Part shown: piece after piece, positions 36,767-44,663 of the stretch
Layout of the letters: each line of letters opens with the position of its first letter
How positions within the stretch are numbered: the stretch's first letter is position 1
Source of the DNA: Bacteroidales bacterium
GTDB taxonomy: Bacteria; Bacteroidota; Bacteroidia; Bacteroidales; Muribaculaceae
NCBI GenBank assembly: GCA_015061005.1
Contig: SUXJ01000006.1
Span: forward strand, 94,903-158,902
DNA: 64,000 nucleotides
Reading direction: 5' to 3'
Position numbers and translations under genes: made by a program
The notes under the pieces: generated by a model
Databases searched by the model: none
What the model saw: the letters and a program-made list of their open reading frames with translations, nothing else
Told to the model about the DNA's origin: nothing

Positions 36767-37245
36767 TTTATTATATCCACTACTTGTGCCCCGACGTAAG
36801 CTATCAACTCCGCCGGATTTATTTTCAACTGAAGTCCGCGCTGACCCGCGCTGACATATATATACTCATGCTCCGTTGCCGACTCGTGGAAATACGTCGG
36901 AAACTGCTTCTTCATGCCGATGGACGTACAACCGCCCCGGATATAACCCGTCAGTGGCTGAAGCTGCTTCATCGGGATTAAATCAGCCTTCTTTGCGCCG
37001 GCCGCTTTGGCGGCCTTCTTCAAATCAACCTCCGCATTTCCCGGAACTACACAAACAAAATGCCCGACCCGGTCGCCCTCAAGCACCAGAGTCTTAAAAA
37101 CGCAATTTATATCCTCCCCCAGAGAATCCGCAACGTGCTGTGCCGCCAAATCCTCCGGGTCAAACTCATAAGGAATCAACTCATACGCAATTCCTGCCGC
37201 ATCGAGCAGCCGCGCCGCATTCGTCTTTTGCTCTTTCTTTGCCAT
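36763..37245 (-). CDS. ybaK: Cys-tRNA(Pro)/Cys-tRNA(Cys) deacylase
   Basis: A trans-editing factor of the YbaK/ProX fold that hydrolyses misacylated Cys-tRNA(Pro). The 160-residue product has NAARLLDAAGIAYELIPYEF, FKTLVLEGDR, the conserved KKAAKAAGAKKADLIP, and the Gly-rich YIRGGCTSIGMKKQFPTY loop of the substrate pocket. It is the first gene of the pair with aroC, with a -7 box 7 nt before the ATG. Confidence 0.93.
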   Translation of the reverse strand: MAKKEQKTNAARLLDAAGIAYELIPYEFDPEDLAAQHVADSLGEDINCVFKTLVLEGDRVGHFVCVVPGNAEVDLKKAAKAAGAKKADLIPMKQLQPLTGYIRGGCTSIGMKKQFPTYFHESATEHEYIYVSAGQRGLQLKINPAELIAYVGAQVVDIIK

Positions 37246-37252
37246 ACTGCCG

Positions 37253-37260
37253 CAAAGTTA
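37253..37260 (-). promoter_or_regulatory. -7 box of ybaK-aroC
   Basis: The minus strand reads TAACTTTG, with 7 nt before the ybaK ATG. TTTG on the minus strand at 37284-37287 is a possible -33 element. A very short leader or leaderless mRNA is predicted. Confidence 0.6.
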
Positions 37261-37344
37261 ACGATTTTTCCCCAATCCTCCCCCAAATAATCCCCATAAC
37301 TTACATAAACATAAGTAACATAACCCCGCTGCAGAGCTGCCAAA

Positions 37345-37461
37345 AGCCGCAGAGCGGCGACTCCTCCTTAGCCTCATGCAAGCAGCGCGTCAGCGATGCG
37401 CAGCGTGAGGTCCCGAAGCAACGCCCCTCCCCCCAATCTGAGCCGCATAGCGGCGACTCCC
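37345..37461. repeat. Two REP-like palindromic repeats
   Basis: The intergenic stretch 37246-37531 holds no gene. Two near-identical copies of a 20-21 bp unit (37345-37365 and 37441-37461, one internal mismatch) each contain GCCGC-nnn-GCGGC followed by GACTCC, so each can form a 5 bp hairpin. The rest of the gap is GC-rich and includes the terminator of the neighbouring minus-strand gene. Confidence 0.6.
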
Positions 37462-37468
37462 CCCCGAC

Positions 37469-37502
37469 AAAAAAAACGGCTGCGACACGAATGCCGCAGC
37501 CG
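37469..37502 (-). terminator. Terminator of the 37532-39775 gene
   Basis: The minus strand has an 8 bp stem CGGCTGCG / CGCAGCCG (37495-37502 with 37477-37484) followed by eight T (37469-37476). It lies 30 nt past the stop codon. Confidence 0.85.
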
Positions 37503-37531
37503 ATCCATTTAACCTATATCAATTGCTTACC

Positions 37532-39775
37532 TTATTTAATAAGGATTTTAGTGCCGTTAATGATATAAATGCCACCCTTGACCGCCTTGAATACTCTGCG
37601 ACCTTGCAGATCATAGATCGCTCCGTCATTAGCGCGGTCGGCAACGGTGATTTCTTCAATGCCGGTAACAGGGTTGTCGCCTTTATAGATTTTGAAGACC
37701 TCAGTGCTTGAGTCGGCATCTGCCGGCAGAGGCAGATATGCTTGGTGACTCTGACCCAAGAACGAGCCGTCGGTTTCCTCAGCCTTATAGAAACCAACGG
37801 TTTCGTTAACGCTGTTGAGCATGAAGCCGGGTGCTTCAACGTTCGCGCTCTTGATTGTGCCGCTAAGGGCGTTGGTTCCGGTGAATGCTTCTGCCGTAGT
37901 GATAGCGAAGCTATAGCTGCTGACTGTGCGTGCTTTGCTTTCGAGCACCACTCCGGTGTTGGCGGGTATAACTCCGCCGGTAATATCTTCAAGGTTGGCT
38001 CTCTCGCCGTCAACTGTTACCGTGTAGGCGTTAATGCCGTCGGGAATGCTGAGAGCAACGGGTGCATAAATAGTGGTATAGCCATACTCGGAAACGTCAA
38101 CGGGAAGCGCCTCCACTTCTTCAATGGTCCATGAGTGAGTGGCTGCGTGGTCGGCGACATCGCTGTTGCAGCGGTCGGCGTTGCCATTGGTATTATTATC
38201 GTGGAGATAGTTTGAGTTTGTCGTGTTCATCACCTTATATTTGCCCTCATAAGAGGTTGAGGGGAAGATTGCCCAAGGATTGCCGGCTTCGTTTGCATTG
38301 GCAAGGTGGCGAGTGTCCTTAATCGGAGTGCCGGTAGCGTAGCTCAGGAGGGTCATGTCATGGTCGAGGTAGAAGATTGTGCCCTTGCCGGCTTCTTCGC
38401 TCATCTTCATTTGCTTGTTGGTCTCGTCAACCAAGTTCAGAGCGTCAACATACTTGCCCGTGTCGCCTTTAAGGCGATAGTACTTGCCGCATGCCGGAGC
38501 GTCAAACTCTTCAATCATGAGGGCTGTGGTGAAATATTTGCTGTTTCTGTACTCAAAGTGATAACCGCCCGAATTGTCGAAACTTGTCTTTGCGGCAACA
38601 AACACTCTCACTGCTCCATTTGTACCCGTAGCGACCATGCGCGCATAGCCGAACAATTCCTCATTTTCTACCGAAACGTACTGTCCGCTCTTGTGCATCT
38701 TGTCAAAGGTAATCTTGGTGCGGTCGGAGGCGGCATCCAAGGGGGCCCCTACATTGGGATACTGAACATATTTCCGATTATAAGTCATCACCGAATAGGT
38801 GGTGCCGTCTTCGTTCAGATGAGTGCGGAACATTGCGGTGTAGGGTATGGTTGCTCCGTCTTCCAACTTTATGAGTTCCAAGGCGGTTCCGTTATAGTTG
38901 ATATAATGCTTTTCGCCCTGGAGGTCAACGAAAGTGAAAGTATAGGCTTTGCCGTCTTCAGGCAAGTTTATTTCCGTTGAATTATAAACCGCAGCTATGG
39001 CTTCTGTTATCTCTCCGGTGGAGGTGGCGTTATTTACTGCTTCTTCGTAAGCGGCAAACACCGAATCGACGGGATAGCCCACTTTGCCCTTAACGTCGTC
39101 AAACAATGCAAGAGCCTCGGCTTTTTCTTCTTCGGTGGCGTCTGAGGTAAAGGCCGCCGGGGTATATTCGCCGTCATAGAACGATATTGAGCTGATAGTA
39201 CCGGCTGAGCTGAAAGGAGCATAAACGCTGCTTGTGTTATATTTTACGCCGCCGATATAGAATTTCGAATTCTCACCCTTATAGCCGTCGCTGAAAATGT
39301 TTGAAGTCGGATGTCCGGTAAGCGACTGAGTATCGTATGTGCCGTCGGCGTAATAAAATACTGCCTCGCTGCCTTTCAAAACATAGTGGAGAGTTGTTGC
39401 TCCGGAGGTCAAAGCCTTGCTTTTCGTATAGAAATAACTTCCGTTCGTGCCGACATGAACTCTATAGCGATATTGACCGTTTGCCGGACCGGTACCGAGT
39501 CCGATGATGTTTGTTTGAGCCGTTTGCGTGCCCGAGTAGGTATAGTCAGTGATGCCGCCAAACACCATTGCATCAGTGTTATTGGTCAACGTAACTTCGG
39601 CAATTACCGTGATTGCGCCGTCACATGAAAGGAGCGTCGCCGCCTGCTCGGAGGTCAGTTCTACCGGACCTTGCGAAACGTCAGGATTTTCAAAGGTAAG
39701 CACCGGGGTGGGACCTGCTGCCATAGCACCGATTGCAGTAAACAACGATGCCGCAAAAAGAGTAAATTTTCTCAT
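37532..39775 (-). CDS. Large secreted protein with LamG-like N-terminus and sorting-type tail
   Basis: A 747-residue exported protein with signal peptide MRKFTLFAASLFTAIGAMAA. Residues 25-215 look like a concanavalin/LamG-like sandwich (GAITVIAEVTLTNNTDAMVF, SKFYIGGVKY, GTISSISFYDGEYTPAAF). A helical linker (residues 220-270) follows, and then beta-rich modules with Lys, Tyr and Trp. The C-terminus (VTGIEEITVADRANDGAIYD, then GGIYIINGTKILIK) is nearly the same tail as in the GH20 proteins. No catalytic motif is recognised; a glycan- or surface-binding role is a guess. The promoter is of the TTAACA/G-run class. Confidence 0.8.
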   Translation of the reverse strand: MRKFTLFAASLFTAIGAMAAGPTPVLTFENPDVSQGPVELTSEQAATLLSCDGAITVIAEVTLTNNTDAMVFGGITDYTYSGTQTAQTNIIGLGTGPANGQYRYRVHVGTNGSYFYTKSKALTSGATTLHYVLKGSEAVFYYADGTYDTQSLTGHPTSNIFSDGYKGENSKFYIGGVKYNTSSVYAPFSSAGTISSISFYDGEYTPAAFTSDATEEEKAEALALFDDVKGKVGYPVDSVFAAYEEAVNNATSTGEITEAIAAVYNSTEINLPEDGKAYTFTFVDLQGEKHYINYNGTALELIKLEDGATIPYTAMFRTHLNEDGTTYSVMTYNRKYVQYPNVGAPLDAASDRTKITFDKMHKSGQYVSVENEELFGYARMVATGTNGAVRVFVAAKTSFDNSGGYHFEYRNSKYFTTALMIEEFDAPACGKYYRLKGDTGKYVDALNLVDETNKQMKMSEEAGKGTIFYLDHDMTLLSYATGTPIKDTRHLANANEAGNPWAIFPSTSYEGKYKVMNTTNSNYLHDNNTNGNADRCNSDVADHAATHSWTIEEVEALPVDVSEYGYTTIYAPVALSIPDGINAYTVTVDGERANLEDITGGVIPANTGVVLESKARTVSSYSFAITTAEAFTGTNALSGTIKSANVEAPGFMLNSVNETVGFYKAEETDGSFLGQSHQAYLPLPADADSSTEVFKIYKGDNPVTGIEEITVADRANDGAIYDLQGRRVFKAVKGGIYIINGTKILIK

Positions 39776-39824
39776 AAAATGAATGGGTTAAGGTTAAAGA
39801 TTACTCTCTTATCCATAAGAGTCG

Positions 39825-39878
39825 CAAAATTACCAAAAATTCTTCTAACTACCCCCCCCAATTGTTAATCTTTGTTAA
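39825..39878 (-). promoter_or_regulatory. TTAACA/G-run promoter of the 37532-39775 gene
   Basis: The minus strand shows TTAACA at 39873-39878 and 39863-39868 (10 nt apart), a run of eight G then TA, a 17 nt spacer, and the -7 box TAATTTTG (39825-39832). Confidence 0.7.
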
Positions 39879-39888
39879 AGACTCAACC

Positions 39889-39942
39889 ATAAAACTCATA
39901 AGACTCATAAGACTTATAAAACTTATAAAATTTATAAAACTC
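39889..39942. repeat. 9 bp tandem repeat, six units
   Basis: Six consecutive 9 bp units of the form ATAARAYTY (ATAAAACTC, ATAAGACTC, ATAAGACTT, ATAAAACTT, ATAAAATTT, ATAAAACTC). The array lies between two divergent promoters, ending 46 nt before the -7 box of the terminase-like gene. The A/T tracts could bend DNA. Confidence 0.85.
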
Positions 39943-39987
39943 ACCCCCCCTCCTCAAAATCTACGCTCCGGGGGTGTCTGCGCGGCG

Positions 39988-39995
39988 TATCTTTG
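39988..39995 (+). promoter_or_regulatory. -7 box of the orphan terminase gene, probably leaderless
   Basis: TATCTTTG ends 5 nt before the ATG at 40001. No clear -33 element is visible. Confidence 0.6.
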
Positions 39996-40000
39996 CGCTC

Positions 40001-41731
40001 ATGGATTTTAATCATGCTTTTATTGAAGAAAATCGGGTGCGGAGGGAGGCGTTTCGCCGACGATCGCGGCCGCGTTTCCTGTCTCTGCCCGACCAAAATC
40101 TCGATGAGCGTATGCGAAGCGACTTCGAGTTTTGGGCGCAGCAGTGCGTGCGCATTCGCCATAAGCTCACGGGCCAATCAGTGCCGTTCATCCTCAACGG
40201 GGCTCAGCGAAAGGTCCTCACCGTGCTTGAGAGTCAACGCTTGGCGGAGCGGCCAATCAGGGCCATCGTGCTGAAGTCGCGCCAATGGGGCTGCTCTACT
40301 CTGATTGCCTACTACATGGCGTGGCTCCAGCTCATGCACACCGAGAGTTGGCACTCGGCCATCTGTGCCCACTGCCTGAATGCCGCCACTCTCATTCGCA
40401 GCCACTACAAGGATTTGGTGGCTAACTATCCCGAGGAGTTCCGACCCGAAAAGATGAAGTTTAAGCACGCCGAGGCGGGTTCGCCCACTTATGAGCTGAC
40501 GTCGGCTCGGGCGCAAGTCATTGCCGTCACCGCAAAGAATCCCGATGCCGCTCGCGGTGCGGCGATCTCGATGGCCCACTTGAGCGAGGTGGCTTATTGG
40601 CCCGACTCGCGTGCCTACTCGCCTTACGATGTGGTTCGCTCCATTGCTTCAAACGTGCCTCGCGTGCCGCTGACAGCAGTGGTCATGGAGAGTACCGCAA
40701 ACGGCGCCGGAGGTTTCTTCCACGCCGAGTGGAAGCGCGCTCAGGAGGGCGAAAGCGACAAGACGCCGATTTTTGCGCCGTGGTATGACGTGGAGATGAA
40801 CACCGAGGACCTCGATTGTCCTCCCGAGCAGCTTTGGGAAAAGCTCGACGACTACGAACGCTCGCTGTGGAACATCGGGCTGACCCTGGAGCAGATTAAT
40901 TGGTATCACAACAAGACTCTCGAAGTAGGCTCGCGCATCATGATGATGCGTGAATATCCCACCACTGCCGACGAGGCGTTCAGCAATGAGCTCCCCGGAG
41001 TGTTTCCCTCGCAGGTGCTCGATGCGCAAAACGCCAACATTCGCGAACCGCAACGCCGCGCCGAGGTGTCGTTCACCGACGGACGCATTGCCGACGCGGC
41101 AAACGGGCGGCTGGAGGTATGGCGCGAGCCTTGTGCCCCAACGGAACTTGCCGGGCGTAGCAGCTACGTTATCGCCGTCGATGTGGGTGGCAATTGGGAG
41201 GGTGCGGACTGGAGCGTGATTGCAGTGTTCGACTGCCGCGAGCCGCAGCAGATGGAGTTGGTGGCGCAATGGCGAGGACATGCCGATGCCGACCGACTCT
41301 GCGACATCGCGCAAGCTCTGGGGCGCCGTTACCACAACGCGCTACTGGTCGTGGAAAGCAACTCCTTGGAAGCACGCGGACTCGATGCCCTCGAACGAAT
41401 TGCACGCTCAGGCTACTCCAACATTTTCCGCCGAATTGGGCTCGACAAGGTGACCGGACAGCCCTCCGAACGATTCGGTTTCCACACCAACGCGCAGACA
41501 AAGACGGCAGCCATCACCGACCTGACCGCCGCCCTGCGCGACGGTCGCTACATCGAACGCTCCGCCGCCGCGCTGGCTGAGATGCGCAACTTCGTGCGCA
41601 CTCGCCGAGGCTCAATGGAAGCCGCACCCGGTGGAAACGACGACATGGTCATGACGCGAGCCATTGCCGCCTACGCCGTGCGCCAACATCGACCCCGCTC
41701 ACGCACCCAACGCCCCAAATTCACCCTCTAA
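40001..41731 (+). CDS. Orphan phage-type terminase large subunit
   Basis: A 576-residue homologue of the DNA-packaging motor (ATPase plus nuclease). The ATPase has a deviant Walker A, KSRQWGCST (residues 92-100), with Lys at the front and none at the usual P-loop site, as in lambda-type enzymes. The Walker B-like region AAISMAHLSEVAYW carries Glu196, and MESTANG resembles the coupling motif. The RNase H-like nuclease domain shows AVDVGGNWEGADWSVIAVFD, VVESNS and GGNDDMVMTRA, giving a complete acidic cluster. The start at 40001 follows the -7 box directly; an earlier GTG at 39974 would put the promoter inside the gene. No portal, capsid, small terminase or integrase gene is near. The GC-rich codon use resembles the host genes, so it is not a recent arrival. 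Confidence 0.85.
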   Translation: MDFNHAFIEENRVRREAFRRRSRPRFLSLPDQNLDERMRSDFEFWAQQCVRIRHKLTGQSVPFILNGAQRKVLTVLESQRLAERPIRAIVLKSRQWGCSTLIAYYMAWLQLMHTESWHSAICAHCLNAATLIRSHYKDLVANYPEEFRPEKMKFKHAEAGSPTYELTSARAQVIAVTAKNPDAARGAAISMAHLSEVAYWPDSRAYSPYDVVRSIASNVPRVPLTAVVMESTANGAGGFFHAEWKRAQEGESDKTPIFAPWYDVEMNTEDLDCPPEQLWEKLDDYERSLWNIGLTLEQINWYHNKTLEVGSRIMMMREYPTTADEAFSNELPGVFPSQVLDAQNANIREPQRRAEVSFTDGRIADAANGRLEVWREPCAPTELAGRSSYVIAVDVGGNWEGADWSVIAVFDCREPQQMELVAQWRGHADADRLCDIAQALGRRYHNALLVVESNSLEARGLDALERIARSGYSNIFRRIGLDKVTGQPSERFGFHTNAQTKTAAITDLTAALRDGRYIERSAAALAEMRNFVRTRRGSMEAAPGGNDDMVMTRAIAAYAVRQHRPRSRTQRPKFTL

Positions 41732-41744
41732 CCCCTCCAAAAAG

Positions 41745-41855
41745 TTGGAAAAATGCGTTTTTCACCCCCTTTTCCCATTGGAAAAGTGCAAAAATCTCCC
41801 CAAAATCTATTGGAAAAATGCAAAATTTACCCTAATTTTGCGTTGGAAAAATGCA
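41745..41855 (+). repeat. Iterated 13 bp repeats upstream of a DUF4143 ATPase gene
   Basis: Four copies of TTGGAAAAATGCA or one-base variants start at 41745, 41778, 41810 and 41843, that is at 33, 32 and 33 bp intervals (about three helical turns). The -7 box of the ATPase gene (41833-41840) lies between copies 3 and 4. A related array precedes the second ATPase gene at 51819-51901. Confidence 0.9.
41833..41840 (+). promoter_or_regulatory. -7 box of the first DUF4143 ATPase gene
   Basis: TAATTTTG lies between repeat copies 3 and 4, 21 nt before the ATG at 41862. The position inside the repeat array suggests the repeats are operator sites. Confidence 0.6.
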
Positions 41856-41861
41856 AAAGCC

Positions 41862-43211
41862 ATGCTAAAAAGAAAAATATCCAACTACATTGAACGCTTC
41901 TATGAGGTAAACAAAGGAGCTTTGTTATTGTCGGGCGCTCGTCAAATAGGCAAAACCTATTCGATACGACAATTCGCCAAGGAGCACTTCAAAAGTTTCA
42001 TTGAGATTAACTTCGTAGAAAACCCCAAAGCCGTTGAAATTTTCACTAACGCGACGAACAGTTCCGACATTCTGCTTCGCCTGTCAGCGTTGACCGACAA
42101 ACCGTTGATTAAGGGCAACACTTTGATTTTCTTCGATGAAGTTCAGCTATGCCCCGAAATCGTAACTGCCATAAAATTCCTCGTTGAGGACGGAAGATAC
42201 CGTTACATTCTAAGCGGGTCGCTGCTTGGCGTGGAGTTAAACAACCTCCGTTCGGTACCGGTAGGCTACATGGGAATTAAAGAAATGTATCCCTTAGACC
42301 TCGAAGAGTTCATGTGGGCAATCGGAGTGAATGACAACGTTATCACCTCCCTGAAATCAGCATGGGAAAACAAACAGCCGGTTGACTCATTCATTCATGA
42401 AAAAATCATGGAGGTTTTCCGCCTGTATCTCATCGTTGGCGGAATGCCTGATGCCGTGAATACCTACAAGAAGAACAACAATCTTCAAGAAGTAATGGAA
42501 TCGCAACGGCAGATTATAAAACTTTATCGGAAAGACATTTCACAATATGACTCTACCCGACAACTAAAAATCAAAGAAGTATTTGATCTTATACCCTCGG
42601 AACTAAACTCCAAAAACAAACGCTTCATTGTGAAACGACTGAACGAAAAAGCCAGAATGGAGAAATACAAAGATGAGTTCCTCTGGCTGAAAGATGCCGG
42701 AGTTGCGCTTCCTGTCTATAATGTCGAAGAACCCAAATCACCTCTCAAATTGGCAAGCCTGAGAAATCTGTTCAAACTCTTCTCAAACGATGTCGGATTA
42801 TTGGCATGCCAATACGCTGACGGAATTCAATTAAAAATCCTAAACGGTGACACGGGCATCAACTATGGCTCCATATACGAAAACGTAGTCGCTCAGGAAT
42901 TACTCGCTCATGGCTTTGACGAATTATACTACTATAATAGTAAAAAAACGGGTGAATTGGATTTTGTAGTAGAACTCAATGGCGAAGTGCTGCCGATTGA
43001 AGTAAAATCCGGCAAAGATTATGCCAGACATCGCGCGCTGAACAACGTGCTCGACTGTCCGGACTATAACATTAAAGAAGCCGTGGTGCTTTGTAACGAC
43101 AATATTTCAGAAGTCAATAAAGTTATCTACGCTCCAATCTATATGACAATGTTCCTTCACAAAGAACAAACCGATCCCATAACCTTCAACTTGGACCTCA
43201 GCGGACTCTAA
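41862..43211 (+). CDS. AAA ATPase with DUF4143 nuclease-like C-terminus, copy 1
   Basis: A 449-residue AAA_14/DUF4143 protein. Walker A GARQIGKT is at residues 25-32, Walker B is LIFFDEVQLCPE, and LSGSLLGVELN is the sensor-like segment. The C-terminal domain keeps a PD-(D/E)xK-like pattern (GELDFVVELNG, then LPIEVKSGKDYARH). The cellular role of this common family is not established. The start MLKRKI at 41862 is chosen; the frame is open further upstream but there runs through the iterated repeats and into the terminase gene. Base composition is more AT-rich than in its neighbours. It shares the MLKRKI start and upstream repeats with the gene at 50405-51787. Confidence 0.88.
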   Translation: MLKRKISNYIERFYEVNKGALLLSGARQIGKTYSIRQFAKEHFKSFIEINFVENPKAVEIFTNATNSSDILLRLSALTDKPLIKGNTLIFFDEVQLCPEIVTAIKFLVEDGRYRYILSGSLLGVELNNLRSVPVGYMGIKEMYPLDLEEFMWAIGVNDNVITSLKSAWENKQPVDSFIHEKIMEVFRLYLIVGGMPDAVNTYKKNNNLQEVMESQRQIIKLYRKDISQYDSTRQLKIKEVFDLIPSELNSKNKRFIVKRLNEKARMEKYKDEFLWLKDAGVALPVYNVEEPKSPLKLASLRNLFKLFSNDVGLLACQYADGIQLKILNGDTGINYGSIYENVVAQELLAHGFDELYYYNSKKTGELDFVVELNGEVLPIEVKSGKDYARHRALNNVLDCPDYNIKEAVVLCNDNISEVNKVIYAPIYMTMFLHKEQTDPITFNLDLSGL

Positions 43212-43259
43212 TCTCCGCTAATTCCCCCGAAAAACGCCCGATTTATTGCGGATTTTTAG

Positions 43260-43267
43260 TAACTTTG
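43260..43267 (+). promoter_or_regulatory. -7 box of the DUF3078 gene
   Basis: TAACTTTG lies 16 nt before the ATG at 43284, with an ATTTATTG element about 15 nt upstream. Confidence 0.6.
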
Positions 43268-43283
43268 CAAAAATTACTTGATT

Positions 43284-44663
43284 ATGCTTCTTAAAAAATT
43301 GATTATCTCCGCAAGCATTGCTTGCTGCTCTCTGATAGCCAATGCGCAAGACTCCATCTCCATGGTGTCTGATTCAATTGCATGCCCGATCGCATTGACC
43401 GACTCGGTTGCAACAGACTCAATCATTGCCCCGCCGCCAATTGCGGTTTGCGACTCGCTGGCAGCTGTAATGGACTCTATCGGCTTTGTGGTTCAAACCG
43501 AACCACTGCCGCAAACCATGTTTCTCCCTGCCGTTTACATGGGCTATGACACTCACGCCTATGCTCATGCCGAGCGCGTAATAAACCTCCATAAAGCAAA
43601 CGACACCATTCCGGAGTGGTTAGGGCGCAAAGTGCGCAGCCGCCGATTCGCCAACGCGCTGATGCAACACTTGGCAATGACTCGCCTCGACGTGATCCCA
43701 TACAATATTGCCACTCTTCCCGAACCGCCGAAGAAGTACATTGCCATTGCCGACCCGATGAGCACAGTGACCGTGTTCAAGGAAATCGGCGGACTACCCG
43801 AAAAGGTGGCGGCCGACAAGCCCGAAAACGTGGCGGCAGTAGAGATCAAAAAGCAACATTGGCTTAACAAATTGGCACTGAACCTGCAATTTTCACAAGC
43901 CTACATCAGCCCAAACTGGTATCAAGGCGGCAATAACTCACTGAGCCTCATTGCCGACTTCACCTATCAGAGCAATCTGAACACGAAGTTTCACCCCAAC
44001 CTGCTGTTTGAAAACTTCTTCCAATGGAAAACGGTGCTCACCTCGGCTCCCGATGACCCTTACCGACCGTACTCGATGAGTGAAAACCGCTTCCAAGTCA
44101 ATTCCAAGTTCGGCTACAAGGCAATCAAAAATTGGTATTACACAATCAATGCCATGCTGAAAACCCCGATTTTCAACGGCTACAAAAGCGGAACGGAGAC
44201 ACGCACGGCATCGTTCCTGTCGCCCGGTGAAGTGAACTTCGGTCTCGGTGTGACGTTCAACACAAAAACCAAAAACGACAAATTCTCATTAGGACTTACC
44301 ATTTCTCCACTCTCATACAACCTTAAGACCGTTATAGACAAGCATGTCAGCGAAACGGACCACGGATTAAAACCCGGACGCAAGGGTCACAGCTCATTCG
44401 GTTCCAACATGGAAATAAAATGGGAATGGAAAATTTTGCACAACGTGAATTGGACATCGCGCATTTATGCGTTCTCCAATTATCACTACTTCCAAGGTGA
44501 TTGGCAAAACACCTTTAACTTCACCATTAATCGCTTCTTCTCTGCCCGACTCAACGTAGATCTTCGCTACGATACCTCGGTCAAGAATCCGTCAACAAGC
44601 TGGAAGCTATTGCAACTGCGCGAAATGCTGTCGCTCGGCTTCACCTACACCATCACCCACTAA
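43284..44663 (+). CDS. DUF3078 family outer-membrane-associated protein
   Basis: A 459-residue exported protein (signal peptide MLLKKLIISASIACCSLIANA). The first 120 mature residues are low-complexity (repeated DS and AV). The DUF3078 region starts about residue 195 (LNLQFSQAYISPNWYQGGNN) and continues with FFQWKTVLTSAPDDPYRPY, FQVNSKFGYKAIKNWYYTI and LSPGEVNFGLGVTFN. The pattern of alternating strands and a final aromatic strand suggests a barrel or barrel-associated protein of the outer membrane. The function is unknown. The stop overlaps the convergent lpxL stop by 4 nt. Confidence 0.85.
   Translation: MLLKKLIISASIACCSLIANAQDSISMVSDSIACPIALTDSVATDSIIAPPPIAVCDSLAAVMDSIGFVVQTEPLPQTMFLPAVYMGYDTHAYAHAERVINLHKANDTIPEWLGRKVRSRRFANALMQHLAMTRLDVIPYNIATLPEPPKKYIAIADPMSTVTVFKEIGGLPEKVAADKPENVAAVEIKKQHWLNKLALNLQFSQAYISPNWYQGGNNSLSLIADFTYQSNLNTKFHPNLLFENFFQWKTVLTSAPDDPYRPYSMSENRFQVNSKFGYKAIKNWYYTINAMLKTPIFNGYKSGTETRTASFLSPGEVNFGLGVTFNTKTKNDKFSLGLTISPLSYNLKTVIDKHVSETDHGLKPGRKGHSSFGSNMEIKWEWKILHNVNWTSRIYAFSNYHYFQGDWQNTFNFTINRFFSARLNVDLRYDTSVKNPSTSWKLLQLREMLSLGFTYTITH

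Noticed and set aside
37140..37568. 142-residue plus-strand reading frame
   Set aside because: It runs antisense to ybaK and through the REP-like repeats and a terminator, with no domain-like sequence.
40649..41335. 228-residue minus-strand reading frame inside the terminase gene
   Set aside because: It is a shadow of the GC-rich terminase coding frame, with no start signal or recognisable motif.
41745..41855. CRISPR-like array
   Set aside because: The units are only 13 bp, the intervals are about 20 bp and low in complexity, a promoter lies inside, and there are no cas genes.
41664..41861. Extended N-terminus of the DUF4143 protein
   Set aside because: It would overlap the terminase gene and translate through the iterated repeats; the paralogue starts at the equivalent MLKRKI.
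39974..43211. Prophage or prophage remnant
   Set aside because: Only a terminase-like gene is present. The neighbouring ATPase is not a phage structural gene, and no integrase or att-like repeats are seen.
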